From: Porphyromonadaceae bacterium UBA4262
GTDB lineage: Bacteria > Bacteroidota > Bacteroidia > Bacteroidales > Muribaculaceae
DNA: 32,875 nt
NCBI GenBank assembly: GCA_002396085.1
Contig: DGWI01000001.1
Location: forward strand, 234 to 33,108
Direction: 5' to 3'
Below are positions 14,553 to 22,374 of the stretch, in pieces. Within the stretch, counting starts at the first letter, position 1. The number at the start of each line of letters is the position of its first letter. The notes under the pieces are model-generated. The model had not been told where the DNA came from, did no database searches, and saw only the letters and a program-made list of their open reading frames with translations. A program made the position numbers and the translations under genes.

Positions 14553-16820
14553 ATGGGAGACATTCTCACACTCAATGCAGTTGCACTGCGTTATCAAGCA
14601 CTCTACCTTGACATCAGCCGCAAGGGCATCGACATGACATCGGCCATCACTGTGCCGGTCGCTGCTTTTGTTACCCGCCTGGCCGAGAACGGATATGGCG
14701 TGACCGAAGAGTTGCTACACGCACTCAACACAGTGCCGCCCCTTGTGTTATCAGACATCACCAAGCGCATCAACGAGGTGATGGGCATCGATCTCAACTG
14801 GACACCGCTGGTCAAGGGATGGACCACACCGACAGGCGAGACGCGTCTTGACCACCTGGTCACCCTCGTGGCCAATCTGCTCAAGCACGACATGGACATC
14901 CCAGGCACTACCCTACCCTGTGGTCACCTCATTCCCGACGGCACATTCCCGCTTGAGCGCTACAACGGTTGCCCCTTCTGCGGCACACCGTTCAAGACGA
15001 GCAATTGGGTCTACAAGGGGCAGGGAAGCAAACTGAAGTTGCTGCGCTTGTTCACGCCCGAAGACATGGTGCATGCCTACCGCGCACTGCTCGAGTCGGC
15101 CACGCCGCTCGATGCCACGCAACGCGAATCACTAGCGCAATTGCTGCCCGTCATGCCGCTGCCTGACGACATTAACATCACCATGAAGGAGACACTCATG
15201 CTGGTGGTACACCTGTTGGTTGAACAGGGCCGCGATCAAGAAGCAGGTGCCCTGCTGCGAACGCCAACCGACGTGCTGCGCCACCTGTGGTATGAGAAGA
15301 CCGGGTATGTTCAAATCATTGAGCCACGCACACTCATTGCCCATGCCGAGCGCCTCTACAGTCACATGTGGGGCCCACTGGACCAGAGCGATGAAGCCGG
15401 ACAAGCGATGAAGCAAAAGTTGCGTCTGAAGTACGACCGCAAGACATGCCGACGTATCGCTCAATGGCTCAACGCCTTGCCCATGACTATCGAGCAAGCG
15501 ACCGAGGCGATGAACCCCAAGCGCGGCATGTGGGTGCGCATGATTCATGCCCTGCGTTTGGGCGAATACTCACGACGACCGGGCTTTGAACGCCTTGCAC
15601 TTGTGCTGGACGCTTTCTATAAACACGACTACAGCACCTGGCAGGGACGTGTCGACCGTGCCCGTCGCGCCAACGACCCCGCTACAGTCCTGGCTATGCT
15701 CCAACAGCGCCCAGGCATGTTTGCCCGCTGTCTGTTTGCCACAATGTTGCGCTTCGGGGCCAGCCAGACGCTTCAAGCTTTTGAGCAAGTGGCCGACAAG
15801 ATGCCGGCTCGACTGCTGCTGTCGCTGAGCAACGCTGCACAAGACTACTTCGATCCCAAGCAGACACGACTGGCGCGACCCATCACGGGTGGCACGCGAG
15901 TCATCGAACCCAATGCACTGCTGATGCTCTACAGCGACATCGAGCGCAAGTCAATGGCCAAGGGCGTAACAGACATCTATCGGCAGTCGATGCAACGACA
16001 CTTTGCAGCACAACCCACCACGAGTCACAGCATCTACATCGACCCGATGCTCAACAACATTCCAGTCAGTGTGGGCGATCGCAGCACCACCATTCAGGAC
16101 GCATCATGCGCCTTGATGGGCACCCGCTTCCCTGTCGAGGGCGACCAGGTGCGCCTGTTCATGCAGTGGGGCAAGGGGCTTCATGCTCAGCATCTCGACA
16201 TGGACTTGAGTTGCCATATCAGTCTGCCTAACGACGAGGTAGCAGAATGTGCCTACTACAACCTGACCTGCGTGGGTGCCAAGCACTCGGGCGACATCCA
16301 GTCAATCCCCGAGTTGGTGGGCACAGCCGAGTATATCGACTTGTCGCTGCCCAAACTCGAGGCTGCCGGAGCGACTTATGCAACCTTCACCTGCAACGCC
16401 TACTCCACTGGAGCCATCGCGCCCAACCTGATGGTGGGCTGGATGAGTTCAAAACACCCGATGAAGGTGTCAAAGAAGACTGGTGTGGCCTACGACCCAT
16501 CGTGTGTGCAGCACATGGTTCGCATCAGTGAGGGCAACCTGTCCAAAGGACTTGTCTTCGGCGTGCTTGATGTGGCACGGCGCGAAATCGTCTGGCTCGA
16601 GATGCCCTTCATGGGGCAAACCTTGCGCTCACTCAACCATGCAACAGTCGATGCCCTGCTGCATCACTTGCAGCAAAAGGTCACCATCGGTCAGTTGCTC
16701 ATGCTCAAGGCACAAGCCCAGTCGCTCACCGTCGTCGACACACCCGAGCAAGCCGACGAAGCCTATACCACCGAGTGGGCGCTCGACCCAGCACAGGTAA
16801 CCCGACTCCTCATCCCATAA
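14553..16820 (+). CDS. Zinc-motif (RING-like) protein with TerD-like C-terminal domain
   Basis: The 755-residue product has no signal peptide or membrane segment and is predicted to be cytoplasmic. Near residues 123-143 it has C123-x-H125-x14-C140-x2-C143 (PCGHLIPDG, then GCPFCGTPF), a compact single zinc site. The middle is helical with well-spaced motifs such as GMWVRMIHALRL and RPGMFARCLFATML. The C-terminal third looks like a TerD-type beta-sandwich: VRLFMQWGKG, LDMDLS (548-553, putative calcium-binding acids D549 and D551), HSGDI (578-582), EYIDLSLPKL, then VLDVARREIVWLEM. From memory this order matches the poorly characterised MXAN_6230/SCO0854 'RING domain' family. TerD relatives occur in tellurite and stress-response systems, but no other ter gene lies nearby, so no role is assigned. 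It is a single-gene unit ending in a bidirectional terminator. Confidence 0.7.
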   Translation: MGDILTLNAVALRYQALYLDISRKGIDMTSAITVPVAAFVTRLAENGYGVTEELLHALNTVPPLVLSDITKRINEVMGIDLNWTPLVKGWTTPTGETRLDHLVTLVANLLKHDMDIPGTTLPCGHLIPDGTFPLERYNGCPFCGTPFKTSNWVYKGQGSKLKLLRLFTPEDMVHAYRALLESATPLDATQRESLAQLLPVMPLPDDINITMKETLMLVVHLLVEQGRDQEAGALLRTPTDVLRHLWYEKTGYVQIIEPRTLIAHAERLYSHMWGPLDQSDEAGQAMKQKLRLKYDRKTCRRIAQWLNALPMTIEQATEAMNPKRGMWVRMIHALRLGEYSRRPGFERLALVLDAFYKHDYSTWQGRVDRARRANDPATVLAMLQQRPGMFARCLFATMLRFGASQTLQAFEQVADKMPARLLLSLSNAAQDYFDPKQTRLARPITGGTRVIEPNALLMLYSDIERKSMAKGVTDIYRQSMQRHFAAQPTTSHSIYIDPMLNNIPVSVGDRSTTIQDASCALMGTRFPVEGDQVRLFMQWGKGLHAQHLDMDLSCHISLPNDEVAECAYYNLTCVGAKHSGDIQSIPELVGTAEYIDLSLPKLEAAGATYATFTCNAYSTGAIAPNLMVGWMSSKHPMKVSKKTGVAYDPSCVQHMVRISEGNLSKGLVFGVLDVARREIVWLEMPFMGQTLRSLNHATVDALLHHLQQKVTIGQLLMLKAQAQSLTVVDTPEQADEAYTTEWALDPAQVTRLLIP

Positions 16821-16835
16821 CAAAGAGAGAACAGT

Positions 16836-16889
16836 CAACACAGAATCAGGGTCTTATCCCGTGAGGACAAGGCCCTGAATGTTTTGTGT
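16836..16889. terminator. Bidirectional terminator between convergent genes
   Basis: TCAGGGTCTT (16846-16855) pairs with AAGGCCCTGA (16869-16878), with one G-U pair; ACACA outside it pairs with TGTGT. Read on the plus strand it is followed by ATGTTTTGTG. It lies between the ends of the 755-residue protein gene and the FMN_bind gene. Confidence 0.65.
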
Positions 16890-16898
16890 CTGCACCAA

Positions 16899-17345
16899 TC
16901 AGTGTTTGCGTTTCTTCGCAACCTTCTTGTTCGATTTCTTGTCTGCCTTGACTTTGCCGCCAGCCTGCTGCAATCCCATCTGGATGTTCTTGATCAGCGC
17001 CTCGCTGGTGTAGGTCGCTCCTGTAGCCACATCGGGCTTGAGTTTAAGTGCCTCGGCCACGGTCAAGCCTTCGTACTGGGCAAAGACTTTCTTGGTGGCA
17101 CGCTGCATATAGGCAGGACCTTCCTGGTTGGGCAGGGCCTCAATCTTCTCAATCTTGCCCTTCTTGATGGTGATATTGAGGGGAGTTGTGCCGTTATAGC
17201 CAATCACTTTCTTTGCAATATCGCCGGTGTAAACCACCTGAGTTGTGGCCTTTGTGGCTTTCTTCTTGGCCTGCATGGGCATAGCAGCCGTCATTGCGAT
17301 GGCTGCAATGGCCATCAGGGTCATGAGTCTTTTCGTCATTTTCAT
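16899..17345 (-). CDS. Secreted FMN-binding (FMN_bind) domain protein
   Basis: The 148-residue product has a signal peptide (MKMTKRLMTLMAIAAIAMTA, cleavage probably after residue 26) and is likely periplasmic. The rest is one FMN_bind domain: strands with NGTTPLNITIKKGKIEKIEA, then DVATGATYTS at 105-114. This fits the Dxx(S/T)GAT flavinylation motif, in which ApbE/Ftp links FMN to the last threonine (Thr111). Such domains occur in RnfG, NqrC and extracellular electron-transfer proteins, so a small periplasmic flavin carrier is likely. The C-terminal 18 residues are mostly lysine. It has no redox partner and no ApbE gene nearby. It is transcribed divergently from tsaC. Confidence 0.85.
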   Translation of the reverse strand: MKMTKRLMTLMAIAAIAMTAAMPMQAKKKATKATTQVVYTGDIAKKVIGYNGTTPLNITIKKGKIEKIEALPNQEGPAYMQRATKKVFAQYEGLTVAEALKLKPDVATGATYTSEALIKNIQMGLQQAGGKVKADKKSNKKVAKKRKH

Positions 17346-17370
17346 ATAGTGTTTGTTGGTTTTCGGGGTG

Positions 17371-17378
17371 CAAAGTTA
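17371..17378 (-). promoter_or_regulatory. Promoter -7 box of the FMN_bind gene
   Basis: The minus strand reads TAACTTTG, an exact TAnnTTTG match, 25 bases before the ATG. A TTTG lies upstream but at a spacing of 23 instead of about 20. Confidence 0.5.
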
Positions 17379-17464
17379 CATATTTGATGGGGTAAAGCGG
17401 ACAAAGTTTAATGCTAAAAAGATAAAATTTTGTGAAAATACTTTTACAATCGGGCAAATAGCCG

Positions 17465-17472
17465 TATCTTTG
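17465..17472 (+). promoter_or_regulatory. Promoter -7 box of tsaC and the following gene run
   Basis: TATCTTTG matches TAnnTTTG exactly, 39 bases before the tsaC ATG. A near match to the -33 box (TTTT) lies 19 bases upstream. This is the only good promoter seen before the seven-gene plus-strand run. Confidence 0.55.
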
Positions 17473-17511
17473 TTCGATTGTTACCACAATAGTGGTTTGT
17501 AACCTTGATTA

Positions 17512-18081
17512 ATGAAAGAATTTGAACAAGACATACAAGCTTGTGTTGAGGTGTTGCGACGTGGCGGCCTCATCCTCTACCCCACCGACACGATTTGGGG
17601 CATCGGTTGCGATGCGACCAATGCCGAGGCCGTGAGTCGGGTGTATGCGCTCAAGCGTCGTGCCGACAACAAGGCATTGATCGTTCTGCTCGACAGTGAA
17701 GAGAACCTCGATCACTATGTTGTAGATGTGCCAGAGATGGCCTATGAGTTGCTGAATGTTGCCGTCAAGCCACTAACACTAATCTATGAGGGCGCATTCA
17801 ACCTCGCCCCGAATCTGCTAGGCGATAACGACAGTGTGGGCATACGCGTGCCGCGCGATGAATTTGCACATGCGCTGTGTGAGCGCTTCGGTCGCCCCAT
17901 TGTGTCAACCAGCGCCAATATCAGTGGGTCGGCATCGGCAAGCACGTTTGGCCAAATCAGCGATGAGATCAAGTCGGGTGTAGACTATGTGGTAGGCTAT
18001 CGACAAAACGAAACCACGCCCCACACAGCCAGCAACATCATCCTGCTGCGAGGCGATGGCACCTTTAAAATCATTAGATAA
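17512..18081 (+). CDS. tsaC: L-threonylcarbamoyladenylate synthase (TsaC/YrdC/Sua5 type)
   Basis: TsaC makes threonylcarbamoyl-AMP from threonine, bicarbonate and ATP, the first step of the t6A37 modification of ANN-decoding tRNAs. The 189-residue product is a single YrdC domain without the Sua5 C-terminal extension. Motifs are LILYPTDTIWGIGCDA (nucleotide/threonine binding), LKRRADNKALIVLL, VGIRVPRDE and STSANISG. The start is the first ATG after the promoter box. The next gene starts 2 bases after its stop, so coupling is likely. Confidence 0.95.
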   Translation: MKEFEQDIQACVEVLRRGGLILYPTDTIWGIGCDATNAEAVSRVYALKRRADNKALIVLLDSEENLDHYVVDVPEMAYELLNVAVKPLTLIYEGAFNLAPNLLGDNDSVGIRVPRDEFAHALCERFGRPIVSTSANISGSASASTFGQISDEIKSGVDYVVGYRQNETTPHTASNIILLRGDGTFKIIR

Positions 18082-18083
18082 CC

Positions 18084-19502
18084 GTGATTAACCAAAACAT
18101 ACAGCGCACCAAGTATGTCATTGGCGACTTCGTGTCATCCAATGTGGCATGGTTTTGCTATAACTGCTTGCGCTATGCGCTCTATCCCGAACACAGCGGG
18201 TTCGCGTCATTGGGAACATTCTTGAGTTCGCCCATCGTATTGATAGGTCAATTGGGATTCCCGCTGATGATGATGTCGATCTACTACTTGTCGGGGTACT
18301 ACAATGACGTGTACCACAAGTCGCGCTTACAGGAGGTGTTCACCACATTCTGGAGCACAGGCATCGTGACCCTGCTCATCTTCTTCCTGGCTCTGATTAA
18401 TGACACCAGTCCACGTCGCCGCGTCAACTATGAGATGATATGCATGCTGTGGAGTACGCTTTTTGTGGCGGTCTATGCGGTGCGATGCATGTTCACCAGT
18501 TACACCTCGCACATGATCAAGTCACGCCGATGGAGTTTCAACACATTGATTGTGGGTCGTGGCTCGGCTGGTGTGGCCCTCGGTCACAAACTGTCGACGA
18601 TGCCCCGATCGCTGGGCTACAACATTCAGGGTTATGTGAGCATCCCGGGCGAGAATGACGTCAAGGATGTGATGCTACCTTGCTACACCCTTGACCAGAT
18701 TCAAGAGGCATGCCATGCGCATGACATTGAAGAACTCATCGTCGTGCCCACAAGGCAGAATCCTGAGTCGGTACTTGCCGCTGTCAATCGTCTATTTGAG
18801 TTGGATTTACCCATCAAGGTCACTCCCGACCACTTCAACGTGATGTTGCCTAAGGTGCGCATCAGTGACATGGTGGGAGACCCGCTTGTCGACATCTCGA
18901 GCAGCAGCATGAGTGAGAGTGGCAAGAACATCAAACGGGTGCTTGATGTCTTCCTCTCGGTGATAGTATTGCTCATACTGTCCCCTCTATTTCTCGCAGT
19001 GGCTATTGCCATCAAGCTTGACTCTCATGGTCCTGTGTTCTATAGTCAAGAACGTGTGGGCTACCACAATGTGCCATTCATGATCTACAAGTTTCGCTCG
19101 ATGGTGCAGGATGCCGAGCGAAACAACAGTCCACAACTCACTAGCAACAACGACCCGCGCGTGACGCGCGTCGGTCGATTCTTGCGTAAGTACCGCATCG
19201 ACGAACTACCCCAGTTCTGGAATGTGATCAAGGGCGACATGAGCATCGTTGGCCCGCGTCCCGAACGGCAGTATTACATCGACCAGATTATCAAGCGCGT
19301 GCCGTCTTATGCCCTGCTGCATCAAGTGCGTCCCGGCATAACCTCAATGGGCATGGTCAAGTATGGCTATGCACAGAATGTCGACGAGATGGTTGAGCGG
19401 CTGAAGTATGACCTGCTCTATCTCGAGAACATGTCGTTGATTAACGACTTCAAAATCATGGTCTATACCATCAAGACCATTGTGACAGGCAAGGGAATGT
19501 AG
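18084..19502 (+). CDS. Polyprenyl-phosphate sugar-1-phosphate transferase
   Basis: This enzyme probably transfers a sugar phosphate from a nucleotide sugar to undecaprenyl phosphate, starting assembly of a surface polysaccharide. The 472-residue product has about four N-terminal membrane segments, a central nucleotide-binding-like region (LIVGRGSAGVALGHKLSTMP), and a C-terminal bacterial sugar transferase domain from residue 284. That domain has a membrane-associated helix (VLDVFLSVIVLLILSPLFLA), GPVFYSQERVGYHN, YKFRSM, RKYRIDELPQFWNVIKGDMS, IVGPRPERQ and VRPGITSMG. The architecture is that of WbaP/WcaJ/CpsE-like proteins. The start is a GTG 2 bases after tsaC; no nearby ATG fits. The sugar substrate cannot be read from sequence. 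Confidence 0.9.
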   Translation: MINQNIQRTKYVIGDFVSSNVAWFCYNCLRYALYPEHSGFASLGTFLSSPIVLIGQLGFPLMMMSIYYLSGYYNDVYHKSRLQEVFTTFWSTGIVTLLIFFLALINDTSPRRRVNYEMICMLWSTLFVAVYAVRCMFTSYTSHMIKSRRWSFNTLIVGRGSAGVALGHKLSTMPRSLGYNIQGYVSIPGENDVKDVMLPCYTLDQIQEACHAHDIEELIVVPTRQNPESVLAAVNRLFELDLPIKVTPDHFNVMLPKVRISDMVGDPLVDISSSSMSESGKNIKRVLDVFLSVIVLLILSPLFLAVAIAIKLDSHGPVFYSQERVGYHNVPFMIYKFRSMVQDAERNNSPQLTSNNDPRVTRVGRFLRKYRIDELPQFWNVIKGDMSIVGPRPERQYYIDQIIKRVPSYALLHQVRPGITSMGMVKYGYAQNVDEMVERLKYDLLYLENMSLINDFKIMVYTIKTIVTGKGM

Positions 19503-19548
19503 TCTAAATCAAATGGCTGTCAAAAACTGAGTAACGAGAAAATTGACA

Positions 19549-21333
19549 ATGAACTGGATAAATCGGGTGCATACCTGGCGTGAACAACACTTGAGCGAGC
19601 GTAACTTCGTTTCGCTGCTGGCTCTCATTGTCGGTGTCACCGCCGGACTTGCTGCTGTGCTGCTCAAGTTCCTGATTGGGTTTATCGGCCATCTTGTCGA
19701 GAGCACAGTCAATGCTACCGAAGGCAACTGGCAATACCTGGTGTTCCCAACCATCGGCATCCTGTTGAGCGCGCTCTATGTCCGCTATGTGGTGCGTGAC
19801 AACATCTCACATGGTGTGACTCGTGTGCTCTATGCCATCGCACTGAAGAAAAGTCGCCTCAAGGTCAAGAACATGTATGCTTCGCTAGTAGCCTCGTCGA
19901 TGACCATCGGCTTTGGAGGCTCGGTGGGTGCCGAGGGTCCCATTGTGTTCACAGGTGCCGCCATCGGATCAAACTTGGGTCGCTTGTTCCGTCTCTCGCC
20001 ACAAACATTGATGTTGCTGGTGGGATGTGGCGCGGCAGCGGGTATTGCAGGCATCTTTAAAGCCCCTATCGCCGGTGTGCTGTTCACCATCGAGGTGCTG
20101 ATGCTCGACCTGACTGCGGCACGTGCGATGCCGCTGATTCTGGCCTCGGTGTGCGGTGCGACAGTGTCCTATGTCTTCACCGGCTATAATGTCGAGTTTT
20201 TCTTCTCGCAGAGCGAACCATTCTATGCCAGCCGCATCCCATTTGTCGTATTATTGGGTGTGTTCTGTGGTTTCTTCTCGCTCTACTTCTCGGGCACCGT
20301 TGGAGCCATGGAGTCGATGTTCAAGCGTGTGAAGGATCACCGCATTCGCTATGTGATTGGCGCAGTGACGCTGAGTGTGCTCATCTTTTTGCTCCCACCA
20401 CTTTATGGTGAGGGCTATGGTGCTATCAACCACCTCATTAATGGTGAAGTCAGCGAGATATTCGACAACAGTTTGTTCTATGCCTATCGCGACACGACCT
20501 GGTGTGTACTGCTATTTGTACTCATGCTGGGTGCCATGAAGGGTTTTGCCACCGCTGCCACCAATGGCGCCGGTGGTGTGGGCGGTACTTTTGCCCCCTC
20601 ACTCTATGTGGGCTGTATGGCAGGGTTCTTCTTTGCCTACTTGTTCAACCAGACTGGCTTGGTTGACGCATCAATGCCACTGTCAATCAAGAACTTTGCC
20701 CTCATGGGCATGGCAGGAGTGATGGCGGGTGTCATGCATGCCCCCTTGATGGCCATCTTCCTCACAGCCGAGATGACCGGTGGCTATGACCTGTTTCTGC
20801 CACTGCTCATAGTCTCGGCCATCAGTTACGGCACATCGCGAGCCTTCACACCCTACGGCATCTATGCACGTCGTCTGGCCCAACGTGGGCAGGTTCTCAC
20901 CCACGAGAAAGACCTGAGCGTGCTGACCTTGCTTAGCATGGAAACCGTCATCGAGACCGACTTCACCAGTGTGAGCCCAGAGATGAACCTCAAGCAGATG
21001 GTCAAAGTGATTTCACAGAGCAACCGCAACCTGTTTCCAGTGATCGACAACGATGGAGTGCTGGTGGGTATTGTGCAACTCGATGACATACGCAACATCA
21101 TGTTCAGACCCGACCTGTATCACCGTATCACAGTTCACGAGTTCATGACCATTCCGTCGCACCGCGTGGTGGTCAATTCGCCCATGGAACAGGTTATGAG
21201 TGCCTTTGAAGACTCCGGAGCCTGGAATCTGCCAGTCGTTGACACCGAGGGGCACTATGTAGGTTTCGTGTCCAAGTCCAAGATATTCAACAGCTACCGC
21301 CAGGTGCTGCAACGGTTGGACCTTATCAATTGA
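19549..21333 (+). CDS. CLC-family chloride channel/transporter with CBS domains
   Basis: The 594-residue product is a CLC membrane protein followed by two CBS domains. The selectivity-filter motifs are ISHGV (Ser87), GGSVGAEGP with the gating glutamate at Glu129, GGTFAPSL, and the GIYARRL region. In the segment GVLFTIEVLM the position equivalent to the proton glutamate of E. coli ClC-ec1 (Glu203) is Val183, as in CLC channels. The CBS pair starts near METVIETDFTSV and ends near the C-terminus; such pairs usually bind adenine nucleotides and regulate transport. A TTG codon two codons upstream is in frame, but I prefer the ATG. As I recall, tsaC, clc and fmt often cluster in Bacteroidales. Confidence 0.93.
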   Translation: MNWINRVHTWREQHLSERNFVSLLALIVGVTAGLAAVLLKFLIGFIGHLVESTVNATEGNWQYLVFPTIGILLSALYVRYVVRDNISHGVTRVLYAIALKKSRLKVKNMYASLVASSMTIGFGGSVGAEGPIVFTGAAIGSNLGRLFRLSPQTLMLLVGCGAAAGIAGIFKAPIAGVLFTIEVLMLDLTAARAMPLILASVCGATVSYVFTGYNVEFFFSQSEPFYASRIPFVVLLGVFCGFFSLYFSGTVGAMESMFKRVKDHRIRYVIGAVTLSVLIFLLPPLYGEGYGAINHLINGEVSEIFDNSLFYAYRDTTWCVLLFVLMLGAMKGFATAATNGAGGVGGTFAPSLYVGCMAGFFFAYLFNQTGLVDASMPLSIKNFALMGMAGVMAGVMHAPLMAIFLTAEMTGGYDLFLPLLIVSAISYGTSRAFTPYGIYARRLAQRGQVLTHEKDLSVLTLLSMETVIETDFTSVSPEMNLKQMVKVISQSNRNLFPVIDNDGVLVGIVQLDDIRNIMFRPDLYHRITVHEFMTIPSHRVVVNSPMEQVMSAFEDSGAWNLPVVDTEGHYVGFVSKSKIFNSYRQVLQRLDLIN

Positions 21334-21389
21334 GAACTGAGAAACAAAAGTCCTTGGTTTTCCTAGAAATATCGCGTTAATCCCAGATA

Positions 21390-22364
21390 ATGACTAAAGA
21401 AGAATTAAAAATTGTGTTCTTCGGAACACCTGACTTTGCAGTCGAAAGCCTGAGACGACTCGTCGAGGGTAAATACAATATTGTGGGTGTAGTGACCATG
21501 CCCGACAAGCCTGCGGGCCGAGGTCACCATTTGTTGCAAAGCGATGTCAAGAAATATGCCCAGGAGCATTCGTTGCACCTGATGCAACCCGTCAACCTCA
21601 AAGACGAAGCGTTTGTCAACGAATTGCAAGGCCTACAGGCCGACTTGTTCATCGTCATCGCCTTCAGAATGCTGCCGCAAGTGGTGTGGCAGATGCCTCG
21701 ACTTGGCACATTCAACCTGCACGCTTCGCTGCTACCCAAGTACCGTGGGGCAGCACCCATCAACTGGGCCGTGATGAATGGTGACACTCAGACAGGTGTG
21801 ACTACATTCTTCCTTAAACACGAGATTGACACAGGCGACATCATCCAGCAGCGCAGCATCGACATCGGCCGCACCGACAATGTTGAAACTGTGCATGACC
21901 GCCTGATGGTCATGGGGGCGGGCATGGTCATTGAGACCGTCGATGCCATCATTGCCGGCACGGTTCACCCCATACCTCAGGAACAATTGCTCACTGCTGG
22001 CGAACAGCCCACACCAGCTCCCAAAATATTCAAGGACACCTGCCGCATCGACTGGACATGGCCCGCCGAGCGTGTCTATAACCACATTCGCGGTCTCAGT
22101 CCGTATCCTGCCGCTTGGACTGTGCTGTGTGATGCATCAGGTCAACAGTGGAACATCAAGGTATTTGAGACAGAACAACCACAACCACTGCCATGGAAGA
22201 TGCAGCCTGGTGAGACCTTTATCAACAACAAGGTGCTGGCTATTGCCTCTGGCAACGGACTGATTGAAATCAAATCACTCCAGCCAGCAGGCAAAAAACG
22301 CATGACTGCCGAGGAATTCTTGCGTGGCATGCGCTACAACGGCGAACTCACCGCCCTGAACTAA
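21390..22364 (+). CDS. fmt: Methionyl-tRNA formyltransferase
   Basis: Fmt formylates initiator Met-tRNA with 10-formyl-tetrahydrofolate. The 324-residue product has the N-terminal formyltransferase domain starting KIVFFGTPDFAVESLRRL, the active-site region TFNLHASLLPKYRGAAPINW with catalytic Asn and His, and HEIDTGDIIQQ with the conserved Asp. The C-terminal OB-like tRNA-binding domain includes RIDWTWPAERVYNHIRGLSP and the end KKRMTAEEFLRGMRY. It lies 56 bases after the CLC gene and 10 bases before the MBOAT gene. Confidence 0.97.
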   Translation: MTKEELKIVFFGTPDFAVESLRRLVEGKYNIVGVVTMPDKPAGRGHHLLQSDVKKYAQEHSLHLMQPVNLKDEAFVNELQGLQADLFIVIAFRMLPQVVWQMPRLGTFNLHASLLPKYRGAAPINWAVMNGDTQTGVTTFFLKHEIDTGDIIQQRSIDIGRTDNVETVHDRLMVMGAGMVIETVDAIIAGTVHPIPQEQLLTAGEQPTPAPKIFKDTCRIDWTWPAERVYNHIRGLSPYPAAWTVLCDASGQQWNIKVFETEQPQPLPWKMQPGETFINNKVLAIASGNGLIEIKSLQPAGKKRMTAEEFLRGMRYNGELTALN

Positions 22365-22374
22365 AAAAGCAAGA

